Shown piece by piece: positions 35,286 through 46,283 of a stretch of DNA of 64,000 bases (the first letter of the stretch is position 1; each line of letters begins with the position of its first letter). Below the pieces are notes generated by a model that searched no databases, was not told where the DNA came from, and saw nothing but the letters and a program-made list of their open reading frames with translations. The position numbers and the translations under genes are program-made. Source of the DNA: Ruegeria denitrificans (GTDB taxonomy: Bacteria; Pseudomonadota; Alphaproteobacteria; Rhodobacterales; Rhodobacteraceae); contig NZ_CYUD01000003.1 in the NCBI RefSeq assembly GCF_001458295.1, positions 248,001-312,000 of the forward strand, given 5' to 3'.

Positions 35286-36872
35286 ATGGAACAGTCACAC
35301 GATCAGATCTCTGATCTTTTCATCATCGGTGGCGGCATCAACGGATGCGGCATTGCGCGCGACGCAGCGGGGCGTGGGCTTTCGGTGACACTGGCCGAAA
35401 TGAATGATCTGGCTTCGGCAACGTCTTCGGCCTCGACCAAGCTGTTTCACGGCGGGTTGCGGTATCTGGAGTATTTCGAATTCCGCCTTGTCCGCGAGGC
35501 ACTGATCGAACGCGAAACCCTGCTGCGGGCGATGCCGCATATCAGTTGGCCGATGCGGTTTGTGTTGCCGTACCACGCGGACATGCGGTTCGATTCCGAA
35601 ACCCCGACCTCGCGCCTGTTAAGCACCGTCATGCCATGGATGAAGGGGCGCCGCCCGGCTTGGCTGATCCGGTTGGGGTTGTTTCTGTATGATAATCTGG
35701 GCGGGCGTAAAATCTTGCCGGGTACTGCGTCCCTAGACCTGAAAACCGCACCTGAGGGGCGGCCGCTGCAGGACAAGTTTGAAACGGCCTATGAGTATTC
35801 GGATTGCTGGATCGAGGATTCGCGTCTGGTCGTTCTCAACGCCCGCGACGCCGAAGCGCGCGGGGCCAATATCATGGTTCGCACCGAAGTTTTATCTGCG
35901 AAACGAGTTCACGATCTGTGGGACGTAACGGTCCGGGACCGCGACATCGACGAGACCCGCGTCATCAAAGCCAGAATGCTGATCAACGCGGGCGGCCCTT
36001 GGGTTGGGGATATCATTCAGTCGAAAATCCACGTTAACTCACGCGAGGGTGTCCGTTTGGTGCGGGGCAGTCATATCGTGACCCGCAGGCTGTTCGATCA
36101 CGACAAGTGCTATTTCTTTCAGGGCGAGGATGGACGGATCATTTTCGCCATCCCGTATGAGCGTGACTTCACCCTGATCGGCACGACGGATCAGGATCAT
36201 CCGAACCCCTCAGAACCCCCAGTTTGTACCGAGGCGGAGCAGGATTATCTGTGCGCGTTTGCGACTAAATACTTCAAGACGCCGGTGACCCGTGATGAGA
36301 TTGTGTGGACCTATTCCGGCGTCCGACCCCTGTACGATGACGGCGCCAGCAGCGCCACTGCGGCCACGCGTGATTACACGTTGAAAGTAGACGCGCAGGA
36401 TGGAGCGCCGGTGCTGAACGTATTCGGCGGCAAGATCACAACTTATCGCCGATTGGCCGAAAGCGCGTTGGAAAAAGTGGCCGAGCATTTCCCCGATCTG
36501 CCAGGCCCGTGGACGGCAGGTGTAGCTATGCCCGGCGGAGATTTTCCTGTCGACGGGGTACAAAAACTGGTGGCTGGGTTGGAAGCTGACTTTGTCTTTC
36601 TGGACCGCGACTGGGCCGAACGTCTGGTGCGCGCCTATGGCACCGAGGCCAGGATCATTCTAGGGGATGCGAAATCCGCCCAAGACTTGGGTGAGGACTT
36701 CGGTGCCACACTGACGGCGCGAGAGTTGGAGTGGCTTATGGACAAGGAATATGCCCGCGCGGCCGAGGATGTCGTCTGGCGTCGAAACAAGCTGGGCTTG
36801 CGTCTGAGCGCTGAGCAGATCGCTCGGATACAGGATTGGATGGACCATCGCAGCGAGCAAGCTGCAGCCTAA
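35286..36872 (+). CDS. glpD: Aerobic glycerol-3-phosphate dehydrogenase
   Basis: Oxidises glycerol-3-phosphate to dihydroxyacetone phosphate and passes electrons to quinone at the inner membrane. The 528-aa flavoprotein has the FAD motif DLFIIGGGINGCGIARDAAG, SSASTKLFHGGLRYLE and IFAIPYERDFTLIGTTDQDH, plus a C-terminal GlpD domain (about 390-520). No glpF, glpK or glycerol transporter is next to it, so it may serve phospholipid or glycerol-phosphate turnover. A clear terminator follows. Confidence 0.96.
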   Translation: MEQSHDQISDLFIIGGGINGCGIARDAAGRGLSVTLAEMNDLASATSSASTKLFHGGLRYLEYFEFRLVREALIERETLLRAMPHISWPMRFVLPYHADMRFDSETPTSRLLSTVMPWMKGRRPAWLIRLGLFLYDNLGGRKILPGTASLDLKTAPEGRPLQDKFETAYEYSDCWIEDSRLVVLNARDAEARGANIMVRTEVLSAKRVHDLWDVTVRDRDIDETRVIKARMLINAGGPWVGDIIQSKIHVNSREGVRLVRGSHIVTRRLFDHDKCYFFQGEDGRIIFAIPYERDFTLIGTTDQDHPNPSEPPVCTEAEQDYLCAFATKYFKTPVTRDEIVWTYSGVRPLYDDGASSATAATRDYTLKVDAQDGAPVLNVFGGKITTYRRLAESALEKVAEHFPDLPGPWTAGVAMPGGDFPVDGVQKLVAGLEADFVFLDRDWAERLVRAYGTEARIILGDAKSAQDLGEDFGATLTARELEWLMDKEYARAAEDVVWRRNKLGLRLSAEQIARIQDWMDHRSEQAAA

Positions 36873-36878
36873 TAATTA

Positions 36879-36906
36879 AGCCCCGCCAAAATGGCGGGGC
36901 TTTTTT
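36879..36906 (+). terminator. Rho-independent terminator after glpD
   Basis: A 9-bp GC-rich stem (36879-36887 with 36893-36901, 5-base loop) followed by a run of six T. On the minus strand the hairpin is followed by TTAATTATT, so it may also stop transcripts of the RND operon, which ends at 36910. Confidence 0.93.
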
Positions 36907-36909
36907 CTT

Positions 36910-39900
36910 TTATGCGGTTTCCTCAGATGGTCCGGGATCGTTCTTGGTGCCCTTGATCCACTCCCTGAGGCTTTGCATCAGGGCATAGAGAACCGGCACC
37001 AGAATGACACCAACCAGCGTGGCCGCCAGCATTCCGCCAAAGACCGCGACACCAATGGCCTTTTGGCTGGCTGCGCCCGCACCACTGGCCGCCAGCAGCG
37101 GTACAACGCCCAGCAGGAAGGACAGAGCGGTCATCATCACCGCGCGGAAACGCTGATAGGCTGCCTCGGCGGCGGCATCCCGGATCGAAAGACCATTGGC
37201 CCGTTGCTCCATCGCGAACTCAACGATCAGAATGCCGTTTTTCGATGCCAGCCCCACAAGCATGATCATCCCGATCTGCGTATAGAGGTTGATATCACTG
37301 CCCACGATGGCCACGGCGGCCACCGCCCCGAACAGGGCCACAATCACCGACAGTAGGATCGACACCGGCATTGTCCAACTTTCGTACTGACCGACCAGGA
37401 ACAGATAGCCAAACAAGATCGCCAGCCCTAGTATCACAATCACCAGACTGCCAGAAGCAAGCTGCTGCTGCGCTGTTCCGGTCCATTCGAACGCATATCC
37501 CGGGGGCAGGGCGGTTGCCGATTCTTCAGTCATCACGTTGATCGCGTCGCCAGTGGAAAGACCCGGCGCAGGCACAGCTGTTACAGTCGCCGACCGGAAC
37601 AGGTTATGCCGTTTAAGCAGTACTGGTCCCAGCACGTTTTCCACGTCAATCAGCGTGCCCAGTGGCACCATCTCACCTTGTTCCGAGCGGACATAGAGGT
37701 TCGAGATATCTTCGACATTGTCGCGATAGCTGCCATCGGCCTGGATCATCACGCGATACACCCGTCCAAACAGGTTGAAGTCGTTGACATAGTACGACCC
37801 CAACTGCGCCTGCATGGTCTGGAACACTTCGGCCACGGACACTTGCAGCGTCTTGGCTTTTTCGCGGTCCAGATCAACGAATAGCTGCGGCACGTTTGCG
37901 CGGAAGGTCGTATAGGACTGCCCGATTTCGGGCCGCTGGTTCGCCGCGTAGACGAACGACCCCACGGCCGAGGCCAGTTCCTGCGGTGTTCCGCCCCCGG
38001 TTTGTTGTACCTCCATCTCGACACCGGCCGAATTGCCAAGGCCCTGAATAGGCGGCGGGTTAAAGGCAACGATCGAGGCCGCAGATTCCCCATACGCAAT
38101 CGCCAGGACCTTTTGCAGGATAGCATCCGCGCTCAGGTCGTCATCCTGACGATCATCCCAGTTTTCGAGGTTCACAAAGATTGCCGCGCCGTTCGTGGTG
38201 GTGCCGTTCAGGATCGAGAAGCCGTTGATTAGAACGGTACTTGCCACGCCGGGGATCTCTTGGATTTGATCGTCAACACGGGCCGAGACGACCTCCGTCC
38301 GTTCCAGCGTGGCCGCGTCTGGCAGCTGAATGTCGACGAACAGATAACCGTTATCCTCAAGCGGCAGGAAACCACTGGATGTGCTGGACATGATAGTCCC
38401 GGTTCCCATGGCCAGTGCAACGATGACGCCCAGACCAACAACCGGCAGGATCAGCAGTTTGCGCACGATGGCGACATAGCCGCTGCGGATGGAGCCGATG
38501 AATCGCTCAAACACGGCCAGCAGGCCTTTGGGTGGACCTGAACGGGCTTTCAGAACAAGGCCGCACAAGGCTGGCGATAGGGTCAACGCGTTGATCGACG
38601 AAATCACAACGGCGGTCGAAATCGTCACCGCGAACTGTGAATACAGCCGCCCCGAGATGCCGGGCATGAAAGTCACCGGCACGAACACGGCCAGCAGAAC
38701 CAGCGTTGTCGCAATCACCGGGCCGGTGATCTGACCCATGGCCTTGCGGGTTGCTTCTGCCGGGGGCAGGCCTTCGTCCGCTATGATCCGTTCTACGTTT
38801 TCGACCACAACGATGGCGTCATCCACCACGATCCCGATGGCCAAAACCAAAGCAAATAGCGAGATCGTGTTCAGTGACATTCCAAACAGCAGCAGGAACG
38901 CAAACGTACCGATCAAAGAGACAGGGATCGCAACCGCCGGGATGATCGTCGCTCGCCAACTACCTAGAAAGACGAATACAACCGAGATCACCAGAGTGAA
39001 CGTCAGGATCAATGTCGTGACCACGTCATTCAGGGACTGTTCTACAAAGTCGGTGGTGTTAAAGGGAACGTCATATTCCACATCGGTGGGGAAGGTGCGC
39101 GATAGCCGCTCCAACTCGGCCTCGACACGTTCTGACACCGCTAGCGCGTTCGCACCAGGAGCCTGATAAATGCCGATGACGGTTGCAGGAACACTTTCGA
39201 AGTAGCCCGAGGCCGCATAGTACTCTGCGCCCAGTTCCACTCGTGCGATATCCTTGACCCGCACAATTGAGCCTGCATCGCCAGTTCGAATGACAATCTC
39301 TCCGAACTCGTCGGCCGAAGTCAGACGGCCCTTGGTTTTAATCGTGTATTGGAAGGTTTGCCCCTCGGGCACCGGAGGCGCACCGATCGAGCCCGCCGAC
39401 ACTTCGACGTTCTGCTCGCGGATGGCGTTGATCACGTCGCCGGGCGTAATGGACAGGGCGGCCATCTGATCCGGGTCCATCCATATACGCATGGCGTATT
39501 CCAGATTGGTCAGCACGTCCGCTTTACCAACCCCCTGAACTCGCGCCAGCGCATCTTTCAAGTTGATCGAGGCATAGTTGGAAAGAAAAACGCTATCATA
39601 GGTGCCGTTGGGTGAGGTCAGCGTCACCAGCAGCAGCATATTGGTCGACGCTTTCTGCGTCACCACGCCCGAGGCCGTCACTTCAGCTGGCAGTGACGAC
39701 ATGGCCTGTGCCACGCGGTTCTGTACGTTCACCGAGGCGATATCGGGGTCGGTGCCGACCTCGAAGGTAATATTCAACGAATAAGAGCCGTTATCGGACG
39801 AGGTGGACGTCATATAGATCATGTCGTCCACGCCGTTCACCTGCGCCTCAATGGGCGCGGCAACGGTGTTTTCAACGGTCCCGGCGTTGGCACCGGTATA

Positions 39901-40047
39901 AGTGGTCGTCACGCTGACCACTGGCGGTGTGATGTCCGGGAACTGGGCAACTGGCAGAACCAGATAGCCGATGCCGCCCATGATGGTCAGGACAAGCGAA
40001 ATAACAAGCGCCAGCTTGGGCCGGCTGATGAACAGGGCTGAGAACAT
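36910..40047 (-). CDS. RND multidrug efflux pump, HAE1 (AcrB/MexB) type
   Basis: A 1045-aa inner-membrane proton-driven exporter. It shows the duplicated AcrB layout: helix 1 at the N-terminus ([19 protein letters not shown]), the conserved [20 protein letters not shown], and in helix 4 [17 protein letters not shown], which carries the two proton-relay Asp residues. The second large periplasmic domain ends before helices 8-12 ([14 protein letters not shown]). It follows its adaptor gene by 3 bases. The partner channel is not in this operon; the OprM-like gene at 30.4-31.9 kb is a candidate. Confidence 0.95.
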   Translation of the reverse strand: MFSALFISRPKLALVISLVLTIMGGIGYLVLPVAQFPDITPPVVSVTTTYTGANAGTVENTVAAPIEAQVNGVDDMIYMTSTSSDNGSYSLNITFEVGTDPDIASVNVQNRVAQAMSSLPAEVTASGVVTQKASTNMLLLVTLTSPNGTYDSVFLSNYASINLKDALARVQGVGKADVLTNLEYAMRIWMDPDQMAALSITPGDVINAIREQNVEVSAGSIGAPPVPEGQTFQYTIKTKGRLTSADEFGEIVIRTGDAGSIVRVKDIARVELGAEYYAASGYFESVPATVIGIYQAPGANALAVSERVEAELERLSRTFPTDVEYDVPFNTTDFVEQSLNDVVTTLILTFTLVISVVFVFLGSWRATIIPAVAIPVSLIGTFAFLLLFGMSLNTISLFALVLAIGIVVDDAIVVVENVERIIADEGLPPAEATRKAMGQITGPVIATTLVLLAVFVPVTFMPGISGRLYSQFAVTISTAVVISSINALTLSPALCGLVLKARSGPPKGLLAVFERFIGSIRSGYVAIVRKLLILPVVGLGVIVALAMGTGTIMSSTSSGFLPLEDNGYLFVDIQLPDAATLERTEVVSARVDDQIQEIPGVASTVLINGFSILNGTTTNGAAIFVNLENWDDRQDDDLSADAILQKVLAIAYGESAASIVAFNPPPIQGLGNSAGVEMEVQQTGGGTPQELASAVGSFVYAANQRPEIGQSYTTFRANVPQLFVDLDREKAKTLQVSVAEVFQTMQAQLGSYYVNDFNLFGRVYRVMIQADGSYRDNVEDISNLYVRSEQGEMVPLGTLIDVENVLGPVLLKRHNLFRSATVTAVPAPGLSTGDAINVMTEESATALPPGYAFEWTGTAQQQLASGSLVIVILGLAILFGYLFLVGQYESWTMPVSILLSVIVALFGAVAAVAIVGSDINLYTQIGMIMLVGLASKNGILIVEFAMEQRANGLSIRDAAAEAAYQRFRAVMMTALSFLLGVVPLLAASGAGAASQKAIGVAVFGGMLAATLVGVILVPVLYALMQSLREWIKGTKNDPGPSEETA

Positions 40048-40050
40048 CTG

Positions 40051-41217
40051 TTATTCTCCCGGCTGCTCAGACGCCACGACAGCGTCAACTGCGACACCGG
40101 GGCGGACCCTTTGCAGGCCTTCGACGATAACGCTTTCTCCTTCGCGCAATCCGTCTTTTACAATGACAGCCGTCCCTTCGTTCTCGCCGGTCGTGATATA
40201 GCGCTGTTCGACCATTTGCTGATCGTTGACCACCAGAACGAACTCGCCTCGCTGATCTCGTTGCAGCGCGGCTTGCGGGACCAGAACCTCAAGCGAGGGT
40301 TCCAAGGCTTCGATGCGGACGTTCAGAAAGGCACCGTCTACGATCAGGCGGTCGGCATTGTCAAACTCCGCCCGCATCGTGATCGCGCCGGTCAGGGGGT
40401 CGATCCGGTTGTCGACAAATACAATTTTACCGATCTCATCCAGTTCGGACCCATTCGGCAGGGTCAGGCGCACGTTCGGGCTTTTTTGGCTTTCTGCCAG
40501 CGATGAGGGGTTTTCACCAACAGTTTCCAGAACCGAGGTAAACTGCTTTTCGTTCAGCGAAAAATTGACGTAGATCGGCGCTTCGCTGACAATATTGACC
40601 AGCGGAGGATTCGTCGGCCCGACGACATCGCCTACACTGATTGCCACGCGACCGATACGACCGTCAAAAGGCGCGTGAATCTCGGTATAGCTTAGGTCCA
40701 GTTCAGCCTGCTGGATCGCGGCTTTGGCAGCTTTGACCTCAGCCTCGGCCACCAACTCGTTGGCGCGGGCAATATCACGCTCGGATTCCGGCGTGGCGTC
40801 GCGCTTGTACAACTCTTCCTTCCGGGCCAGATCGACCTTGGCCAGTTCCAGATTGGCTTGGGCCCGGTCCAGGTCGGCGTTGCGTGCCTCGAGCGTGGCC
40901 TGATAAAGGTCGGGTTCGATGGTAAACAGCACGTCACCCTGTTTTACCAATGCGCCGTCTTCCACATTCTGACTTTCCAGAAACCCGCTGACGCGGGCGA
41001 CGATATCGGCTTTGTCCAAAGCTTCGGCTCGGCCGATGAATACGGCCTCTTGGGTGATTTCCTCTGTATAGGCCGCCGCGATGGACACTTTGGGTGGTGG
41101 GGCGTCGCTTTGGTCTTGTGCCGTGGCTGCGTGTGCCATGCCCAGACAGACCAAGACAGCAAAGGCCTGGACCGGTCCGCTGTGACGGATATTCAAGTTC
41201 TTCAATGCAAGGGACAT
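40051..41217 (-). CDS. RND efflux periplasmic adaptor (AcrA/MexA family)
   Basis: A 388-aa membrane-fusion protein with signal peptide (AFAVLVCLGMAHAATAQ). The lipoyl halves (FLESQNVEDGALVKQGDVLF and EIHAPFDGRIGRVAISVGD), an alpha-helical hairpin and the beta-barrel (PIYVNFSLNEKQF) are all present. There is no lipobox Cys at the cleavage site, so it is likely soluble or helix-anchored. I prefer the ATG at 41217 (GAGG eight bases before) to the one at 41235, which has no ribosome site. Confidence 0.93.
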   Translation of the reverse strand: MSLALKNLNIRHSGPVQAFAVLVCLGMAHAATAQDQSDAPPPKVSIAAAYTEEITQEAVFIGRAEALDKADIVARVSGFLESQNVEDGALVKQGDVLFTIEPDLYQATLEARNADLDRAQANLELAKVDLARKEELYKRDATPESERDIARANELVAEAEVKAAKAAIQQAELDLSYTEIHAPFDGRIGRVAISVGDVVGPTNPPLVNIVSEAPIYVNFSLNEKQFTSVLETVGENPSSLAESQKSPNVRLTLPNGSELDEIGKIVFVDNRIDPLTGAITMRAEFDNADRLIVDGAFLNVRIEALEPSLEVLVPQAALQRDQRGEFVLVVNDQQMVEQRYITTGENEGTAVIVKDGLREGESVIVEGLQRVRPGVAVDAVVASEQPGE

Positions 41218-41433
41218 GGCAGGCGCCTCGTTCATTCTAAGGATTTTGCGCCACGGCAGGTTGGCCGCCCCGGCGAGTCGACTGAATTCAGGTCAGGATG
41301 ACCGTTTTAGGATTATATCTCAAGCTTCTTGAATACGATGAACGGGCGAAGACCTGCAGGAATTTTCTCGGTAACAGGCTGACTTAGGCCGATCTGGCTG
41401 CGGACATATGGTTGGCTCCGGTGAGGCAATTGA

Positions 41434-41459
41434 AAACGGGGACCGTTTGGCCCCCGTTT
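41434..41459 (-). terminator. Rho-independent terminator after metG
   Basis: An 11-bp stem with one A-C mismatch and a GTTT loop (41434-41444 with 41449-41459), followed on the minus strand by TTTTC. It lies 23 bases downstream of the metG stop. The rest of the gap 41218-41482 shows no gene. Confidence 0.7.
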
Positions 41460-41482
41460 CCAAATTCAGATGTTGCACCGGA

Positions 41483-43201
41483 TCAGTCGCGCGTGCCCGC
41501 GAACCGGTTTTCCCAATCTTCGCGCTGTTCGTCAGTGATTTTGGCGAACAGCACGTCTGGCACCGTAAAGGCATGCCCAGCAGGCAGGGCGTTCAGCGCT
41601 GCCGCGACATCGTCGGGCCAACTGGTGTCCAGTGTGTTCATCGCGCTCAGCATTCGGGCCGAAGTTTCGGGGATAAACGGCGCGCTGAGCACGGCATACA
41701 GGCGGATCAGGTTCAGGCCCAGACGCACCTGTGCGGCGGCCTGTTCCGGGTCTTCCTTGAAGGTCGACCAAGGCGCTGCGGCCTGTAAGTACTCGTTGCC
41801 CGCAACCCAGATCGCCCGCAATTCCTGCGCGGATTTGCGAACCTCCATTGACTCCATATGCCCTTCATAGGCGCGGACACGTTTGGTGAGGTCGTCTATC
41901 AGGGTTTGCTCGCGTTCGCCAAAGGTACCGCCCTCGGGTACGGACTCGCCAAATTTTGAGCGACAGAACTTGGTAATCCGGCTGACAAAGTTGCCCAAAA
42001 CATCTGCCAAGTCCTTGTTCACCGATTGCTGGAAGTTCTCCCACGTGAACTCGCTATCGCTGCTTTCAGGCGCATGGCTCAGCAGCCACCAGCGCCAATA
42101 GTCGGCCGGCAGGATGTCCAGCGCCTGATCCATGAATACGCCACGGCCCTGACTGGTCGAGAACTGACCGCCATCATAGTTCAGGTAGTTGAACGATTTC
42201 AGGTGGTCGACCATTTTCCACGGCTCGCCCGAACCCAGAATCGTTGCGGGGAAGGACAGGGTATGGAAGGGCACGTTATCCTTGCCCATGAATTGGACAT
42301 AGCGCACGTCATCGGCACCCTTGTCAGTGCGCCACCAGCGCTGCCAATCGGCGTCGGTTTTACCGTTTGCGTCAGCCCATTCCTTGGCGCAGGCGATGTA
42401 TTCAATGGGCGCGTCGAACCAGACGTAAAAGACTTTGCCCTCCATTCCGGGCCAGTCCTGATCGCCTTTTTTGACTGGCACGCCCCAGTCCAGATCGCGA
42501 GTGATGCCTCGGTCTTGCAGGCCGTCACCGTCATGCAGCCATTTCTTGGCAATGGATGTCGTCAGGATCGGCCAGTCAGTCTTGCCGTCGATCCACGCGT
42601 CCAGCTGGTCTTTCATTGCTGATTGACGCAAATACAGGTGTTTGGTTTCGCGCACCTCCAGATCGGTCGAACCGGAAATGGCCGAGCGCGGCTCGATCAG
42701 GTCGGTCGGGTCCAGCTGCTTGGTGCAGTTTTCACATTGGTCACCGCGCGCGCGGTCATAGCCGCAGTTGGGGCAGGTGCCCTCGATATACCGGTCGGGC
42801 AGAAAGCGGCCGTCAGCATTGGAATAGACCTGCTTTTCCGTCACTTCGCGGATCAACCCGGCGTCATCCAGCTTACCTGCGAAATGCTGGGTCAGCTTCT
42901 TGTTCTGATCGCTGGACGAACGCCCAAAGTGATCAAAACTCAGGCCAAAGCGGTTGGCGATGTCGGCCTGAATGCCATACATCTCGGCGCAATACTCGGC
43001 CACTGGTTTACCCGCCTTGGCGGCGGCCAGCTCGGCGGGGGTGCCGTGTTCGTCGGTGGCGCACAGGAACATGACCTCATTCCCCCGGCCACGCTGATAA
43101 CGTGCGTACAGATCGGCTGGCAATTGCGAGCCGATCAGATTGCCGAGGTGCTTGATCCCATTGATGTAAGGGATTGCCGAGGTGATGAGAATCCGAGCCA
43201 T
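41483..43201 (-). CDS. metG: Methionyl-tRNA synthetase
   Basis: Charges tRNA-Met. The 572-aa class I enzyme has the HIGH-type motif in [11 protein letters not shown], the CATDEHGTP site and a zinc knuckle of two Cys pairs (CPNC and CENC). The KMSKS-like loop reads [11 protein letters not shown], so the first lysine is Gln and the second Thr. The anticodon-binding helical domain fills 380-540, and the C-terminal tRNA-binding (EMAP-like) domain of E. coli MetRS is absent. The ATG at 43201 fits the family start [12 protein letters not shown]; the frame continues upstream to 43234. Confidence 0.95.
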   Translation of the reverse strand: MARILITSAIPYINGIKHLGNLIGSQLPADLYARYQRGRGNEVMFLCATDEHGTPAELAAAKAGKPVAEYCAEMYGIQADIANRFGLSFDHFGRSSSDQNKKLTQHFAGKLDDAGLIREVTEKQVYSNADGRFLPDRYIEGTCPNCGYDRARGDQCENCTKQLDPTDLIEPRSAISGSTDLEVRETKHLYLRQSAMKDQLDAWIDGKTDWPILTTSIAKKWLHDGDGLQDRGITRDLDWGVPVKKGDQDWPGMEGKVFYVWFDAPIEYIACAKEWADANGKTDADWQRWWRTDKGADDVRYVQFMGKDNVPFHTLSFPATILGSGEPWKMVDHLKSFNYLNYDGGQFSTSQGRGVFMDQALDILPADYWRWWLLSHAPESSDSEFTWENFQQSVNKDLADVLGNFVSRITKFCRSKFGESVPEGGTFGEREQTLIDDLTKRVRAYEGHMESMEVRKSAQELRAIWVAGNEYLQAAAPWSTFKEDPEQAAAQVRLGLNLIRLYAVLSAPFIPETSARMLSAMNTLDTSWPDDVAAALNALPAGHAFTVPDVLFAKITDEQREDWENRFAGTRD

Positions 43202-43375
43202 TTTGCGTTTCCACGTATCTATCTGCGCGCCCATCTATCTTATGTAACCGGTCAGCAAAAGCCCGGTTTCGTCGATAAACGCTCGAAAAGACGTGTAAGT
43301 GCACGTCCAACATGGTCTTCGCGTGATGATCCTGAACCATGTATGATGGGCATGCAGTTTTTCATGGGGGATAAT

Positions 43376-44311
43376 ATGAAGATATTTTTGGTTCATCGCC
43401 TGATGCTGGTGTCCGTAGTTCTCTGTCTAGCCATATTCACGGCGCCCGACGTTCGAGCCGACCAAGGTGAAGCCATGGATGCGATCGAAAGTTTTGACAA
43501 GGCGATGCTGACGATTTTTCGCCGTGGCCAGGATGCCCTGACGTCGCAGACGCGGCCGGTCATGGTGATCGCCAAAGATGTTACGGTTCTGTCCGAGAAG
43601 GGTCAGGTATCGTTTCCAAGGGGTGCGCCAGACTATCTGATATTTAAATCTACATCCCATGTTCTTCTGGGGATTATCGGCGCGGTTACGCCCTGGCCTG
43701 AAGAAAATGCCGGGGACGCACGGTGGAAGGAGGATTTTGCTGCTATATCTCAAGAAATTGATACGCTGCTGGCAGCAATAGATGGGCTCGACCTGTCTAA
43801 AGAAGAGATTGCCCGACAAAAACGGATGCTTGCGGATGCGCGTACCTTCACGCAGCAGGCCGTTACACGTGGGACGCTGACTCGGCAGGATGTTGCAGAT
43901 GCGATCAACAACATGCGTCCGATCTGGGCGGCAAACATGCGCGAAGCGGCGCGGGCCGAGTTGGCAACGTTACATAAGGCGGTGTCAGATGCGCGTAACG
44001 CGGTCAGTAAAGAAGACTGGGATGAAATGTATGTCGTCCATCACGGCGGATCCAATGTTACGGGGATCAACGTCGTCGAACTGTATCTGGAACGCGTGAT
44101 GCCGCAGAAAGTTGCGGCAGGTCAGGTTGTGTTCGCTGAAAATGCACATGGTAACAAGGCGATGGCCGACTTCGTTGGATATGAAAGAATGCAACGTCTC
44201 GTAGGTGCTTGGGCTTTCGGGGATCCAGGGCGTATGGAAGTTGACCTGTTGGGGTATGAAGCAGGTTCGATTCTGGATGAAATGATCCCCTCGCCACCGC
44301 CTTCGGATTAG
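43376..44311 (+). CDS. Secreted protein of unknown function
   Basis: A 311-aa protein with signal peptide MKIFLVHRLMLVSVVLCLAI, cut after about DVRA. The mature part is mostly helical. It includes a segment VMVIAKDVTVLSEKGQVSFP and a later YVVHHGGSNVTGINVVELYL. It has no Cys after the signal peptide, no lipobox and no motif I recognise. GGGGG lies before the ATG at 43376; the open frame goes back to 42623 but that part lies over metG on the other strand. It is monocistronic, divergent from metG. Confidence 0.75.
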   Translation: MKIFLVHRLMLVSVVLCLAIFTAPDVRADQGEAMDAIESFDKAMLTIFRRGQDALTSQTRPVMVIAKDVTVLSEKGQVSFPRGAPDYLIFKSTSHVLLGIIGAVTPWPEENAGDARWKEDFAAISQEIDTLLAAIDGLDLSKEEIARQKRMLADARTFTQQAVTRGTLTRQDVADAINNMRPIWAANMREAARAELATLHKAVSDARNAVSKEDWDEMYVVHHGGSNVTGINVVELYLERVMPQKVAAGQVVFAENAHGNKAMADFVGYERMQRLVGAWAFGDPGRMEVDLLGYEAGSILDEMIPSPPPSD

Positions 44312-44395
44312 AGTTGTTGAGGGCTGTATTTTATCCGCCCATTGGGGCCATCGACACAGCAGTAGTCGAATGGGGGCGCGGGATTTCCCGGCCCT

Positions 44396-45616
44396 TTACT
44401 CTTCTCTCGATCTTTTCAGCAATCGTCCGATGGTGAACGAGGTGCGTGGGGCGTAGACATAGTTGGTCCGCTCGTCCGGTGTTGGACGCGACCGCATCCG
44501 GGCCAGACCAAAGCCGATCAGGGCCAGGTGCCCGGTGGCGACAAATGCAAACAGGGCGCTTGGCCCGAATTGCTGGATCAACGTGGATGAGACATAGGGC
44601 GCAGCAATTGCCCCCAGCGCGTACCAGAACATCAGCGCGGCTGACAATTCGACTCGTTCTTCCGTTGTGGCAAAGTCATTCGCGTGGGCTGATGACAATG
44701 AAAAGATCGGGAATGTCGTCAGGCCAAAGAACCCGGCAGCCAGCATGACACCAACGGTGCCGGTCCCACTAGCGGCCATCGTTACTCCGCAGCTAAACAC
44801 CGCCGCCGCGGACAGCCAGATCAGCACCCAGCGTCGGTCGTATTTGTCGGCCAGCCAGCCCAGCGGGTATTGCGCCAGCGCCCCGCCCAGAACAAACGAC
44901 GCTAGGAAGAAGGCGATTTGATCCACACCCAACCCAACCTCTTGCCCGTAAACCGGACCGACCATACGGAACGAGGCCGAGCTGAGCGCCGCGACGATCG
45001 CTCCTGCCACCGCCAGAGGGGAGCTGCGCCAGGCCAATTTGGGTCGCAGGCGCGGGGCGTCCGGTGTGATTGGCTGGCTGGCACGGGTCAATGTCAGTGG
45101 TAGCAGCGCGGCGCAGCACAGGATCGCCAGCAGGTTATACGAGACGTACGAGGCCGGCGGCAGAACGGCAATGATCAATTGCGCCCCTAGCGATGCCCCC
45201 ATATCAACAAACCGATATGTCCCCATGGCCCGACCGCGGGTTTCGTTGGTGACCTTGGCGTTCAACCAGGCCTCGATCACGGTGTAGCAACCCGCAACGC
45301 AAGTGCCCGAGGCGATCCGCAATGCAGCCCACAGATAGGGATTGTCGGTCAAGGTGTGCCCAATCAACCCCATCGCACCCAGGGCCGTGCAGACAGCAAA
45401 GGCGCGTGAATGACCGACATTTCCCATTAGCCGTGGCGCCCACCAGCAGCCAATGAAAAAGCCAATGAAATGCGATGAGCCGAGCAGACCGATCTGCTCG
45501 GTTGTGAAATTCAGTGTAAAGCCGGAAATGGCATCCAGCGGCCCAACGCCGCCTGAGGAAAGCTGCAGCAGAATGACTGAAAGAAAGAGGGCGGCAAAAG
45601 AAATGATCGTGCGCAT
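44396..45616 (-). CDS. MFS transporter (YcaD-like)
   Basis: A 406-aa inner-membrane carrier with 12 predicted helices. The N-terminus FLSVILLQLSSGGVGPLD and the loop IEAWLNAKVTNETRGRAMGTYR are typical of YcaD-like MFS members, whose substrate is not known. ATG at 45616 has AAGG some bases before; the frame extends to 45772. It is the third gene of an MFS-YceI-MFS run and its stop is convergent with the unknown secreted protein. Confidence 0.9.
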   Translation of the reverse strand: MRTIISFAALFLSVILLQLSSGGVGPLDAISGFTLNFTTEQIGLLGSSHFIGFFIGCWWAPRLMGNVGHSRAFAVCTALGAMGLIGHTLTDNPYLWAALRIASGTCVAGCYTVIEAWLNAKVTNETRGRAMGTYRFVDMGASLGAQLIIAVLPPASYVSYNLLAILCCAALLPLTLTRASQPITPDAPRLRPKLAWRSSPLAVAGAIVAALSSASFRMVGPVYGQEVGLGVDQIAFFLASFVLGGALAQYPLGWLADKYDRRWVLIWLSAAAVFSCGVTMAASGTGTVGVMLAAGFFGLTTFPIFSLSSAHANDFATTEERVELSAALMFWYALGAIAAPYVSSTLIQQFGPSALFAFVATGHLALIGFGLARMRSRPTPDERTNYVYAPRTSFTIGRLLKRSREE

Positions 45617-45686
45617 GATGGGGGCACCTTGGCGGAAATTGTCAGCGATGCACGCACCTAATCGACTCTGGGGCGTCGTTTTTTGC

Positions 45687-46283
45687 CTATTCGGCCTTTT
45701 TGATCTCTGCCTGGATGTCCAGCCCGACGGTATCTTGCACCAGATCACTATAGCCGGACGCTCCGAAGTCATGGCGATTGAGCGATCCGGTCAAGCGGAT
45801 CGAAAGCATATCAAGATTATCTGCAGTGCTGCCAGGTGGTCGATGCAGGTCGGCTTGTAAGGTGATCGGATGAGTCACACCGCGCAGGGTTAGATCTCCG
45901 GTGATTTCCGCCCCGCGCGAGATACGCCCGCCTTCGCCAAGCCGCACCTCGGTTGACGCAAAATGTATGGTTGGAAATTGCTGGACGTCCAGCACTCCTG
46001 CGCTCAGCATTGCGGTTCGGGCGAAGGGCAGTTTAGTGCGGGCTTCAGCGGCGTTCAGGGTCACGCTGACCTGGCTGTTGATCAGATCGCTCAGGTCGAT
46101 CTGGATATCAGCCGAGTGGATTGGCATTGTGCCGGATTGTGCAAGTCCCGACAGGTCAAAGGTAAAGTCGACGGATGTGCCTTGGGACACCAGCTCGTAT
46201 TGAGTAAGCGCGGCATGAGCCGGGCGTGATAGGGGCAGGGCGGCCAGCCCGGCCAGCAAGGTACGCCTGGTCATCAGAGTCAT
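45687..46283 (-). CDS. YceI-family periplasmic lipid-binding protein
   Basis: A 198-aa protein with signal peptide (RRTLLAGLAALPLSRPAHA) and one YceI domain: VDFTFDLSGL, the repeating strands, FPTIHFASTEV and ITGDLTLRGVTHPITL, the last being the family signature. YceI proteins form a beta-barrel that binds isoprenoid quinone-like lipids in the periplasm. Its ATG overlaps the stop of the upstream MFS gene (ATGA), so expression is linked. Confidence 0.92.
   Translation of the reverse strand: MTLMTRRTLLAGLAALPLSRPAHAALTQYELVSQGTSVDFTFDLSGLAQSGTMPIHSADIQIDLSDLINSQVSVTLNAAEARTKLPFARTAMLSAGVLDVQQFPTIHFASTEVRLGEGGRISRGAEITGDLTLRGVTHPITLQADLHRPPGSTADNLDMLSIRLTGSLNRHDFGASGYSDLVQDTVGLDIQAEIKKAE

Noticed and set aside
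42623..43375. Upstream part of the long plus-strand frame leading into the secreted protein
   Set aside because: It overlaps metG on the other strand; the true start at 43376 has GGGGG upstream and begins a signal peptide.
44312..44395. Possible terminator between the secreted protein and the MFS gene
   Set aside because: Only short interrupted pairings around CGGGATTTCCCG with no T run; too weak to list as a terminator.
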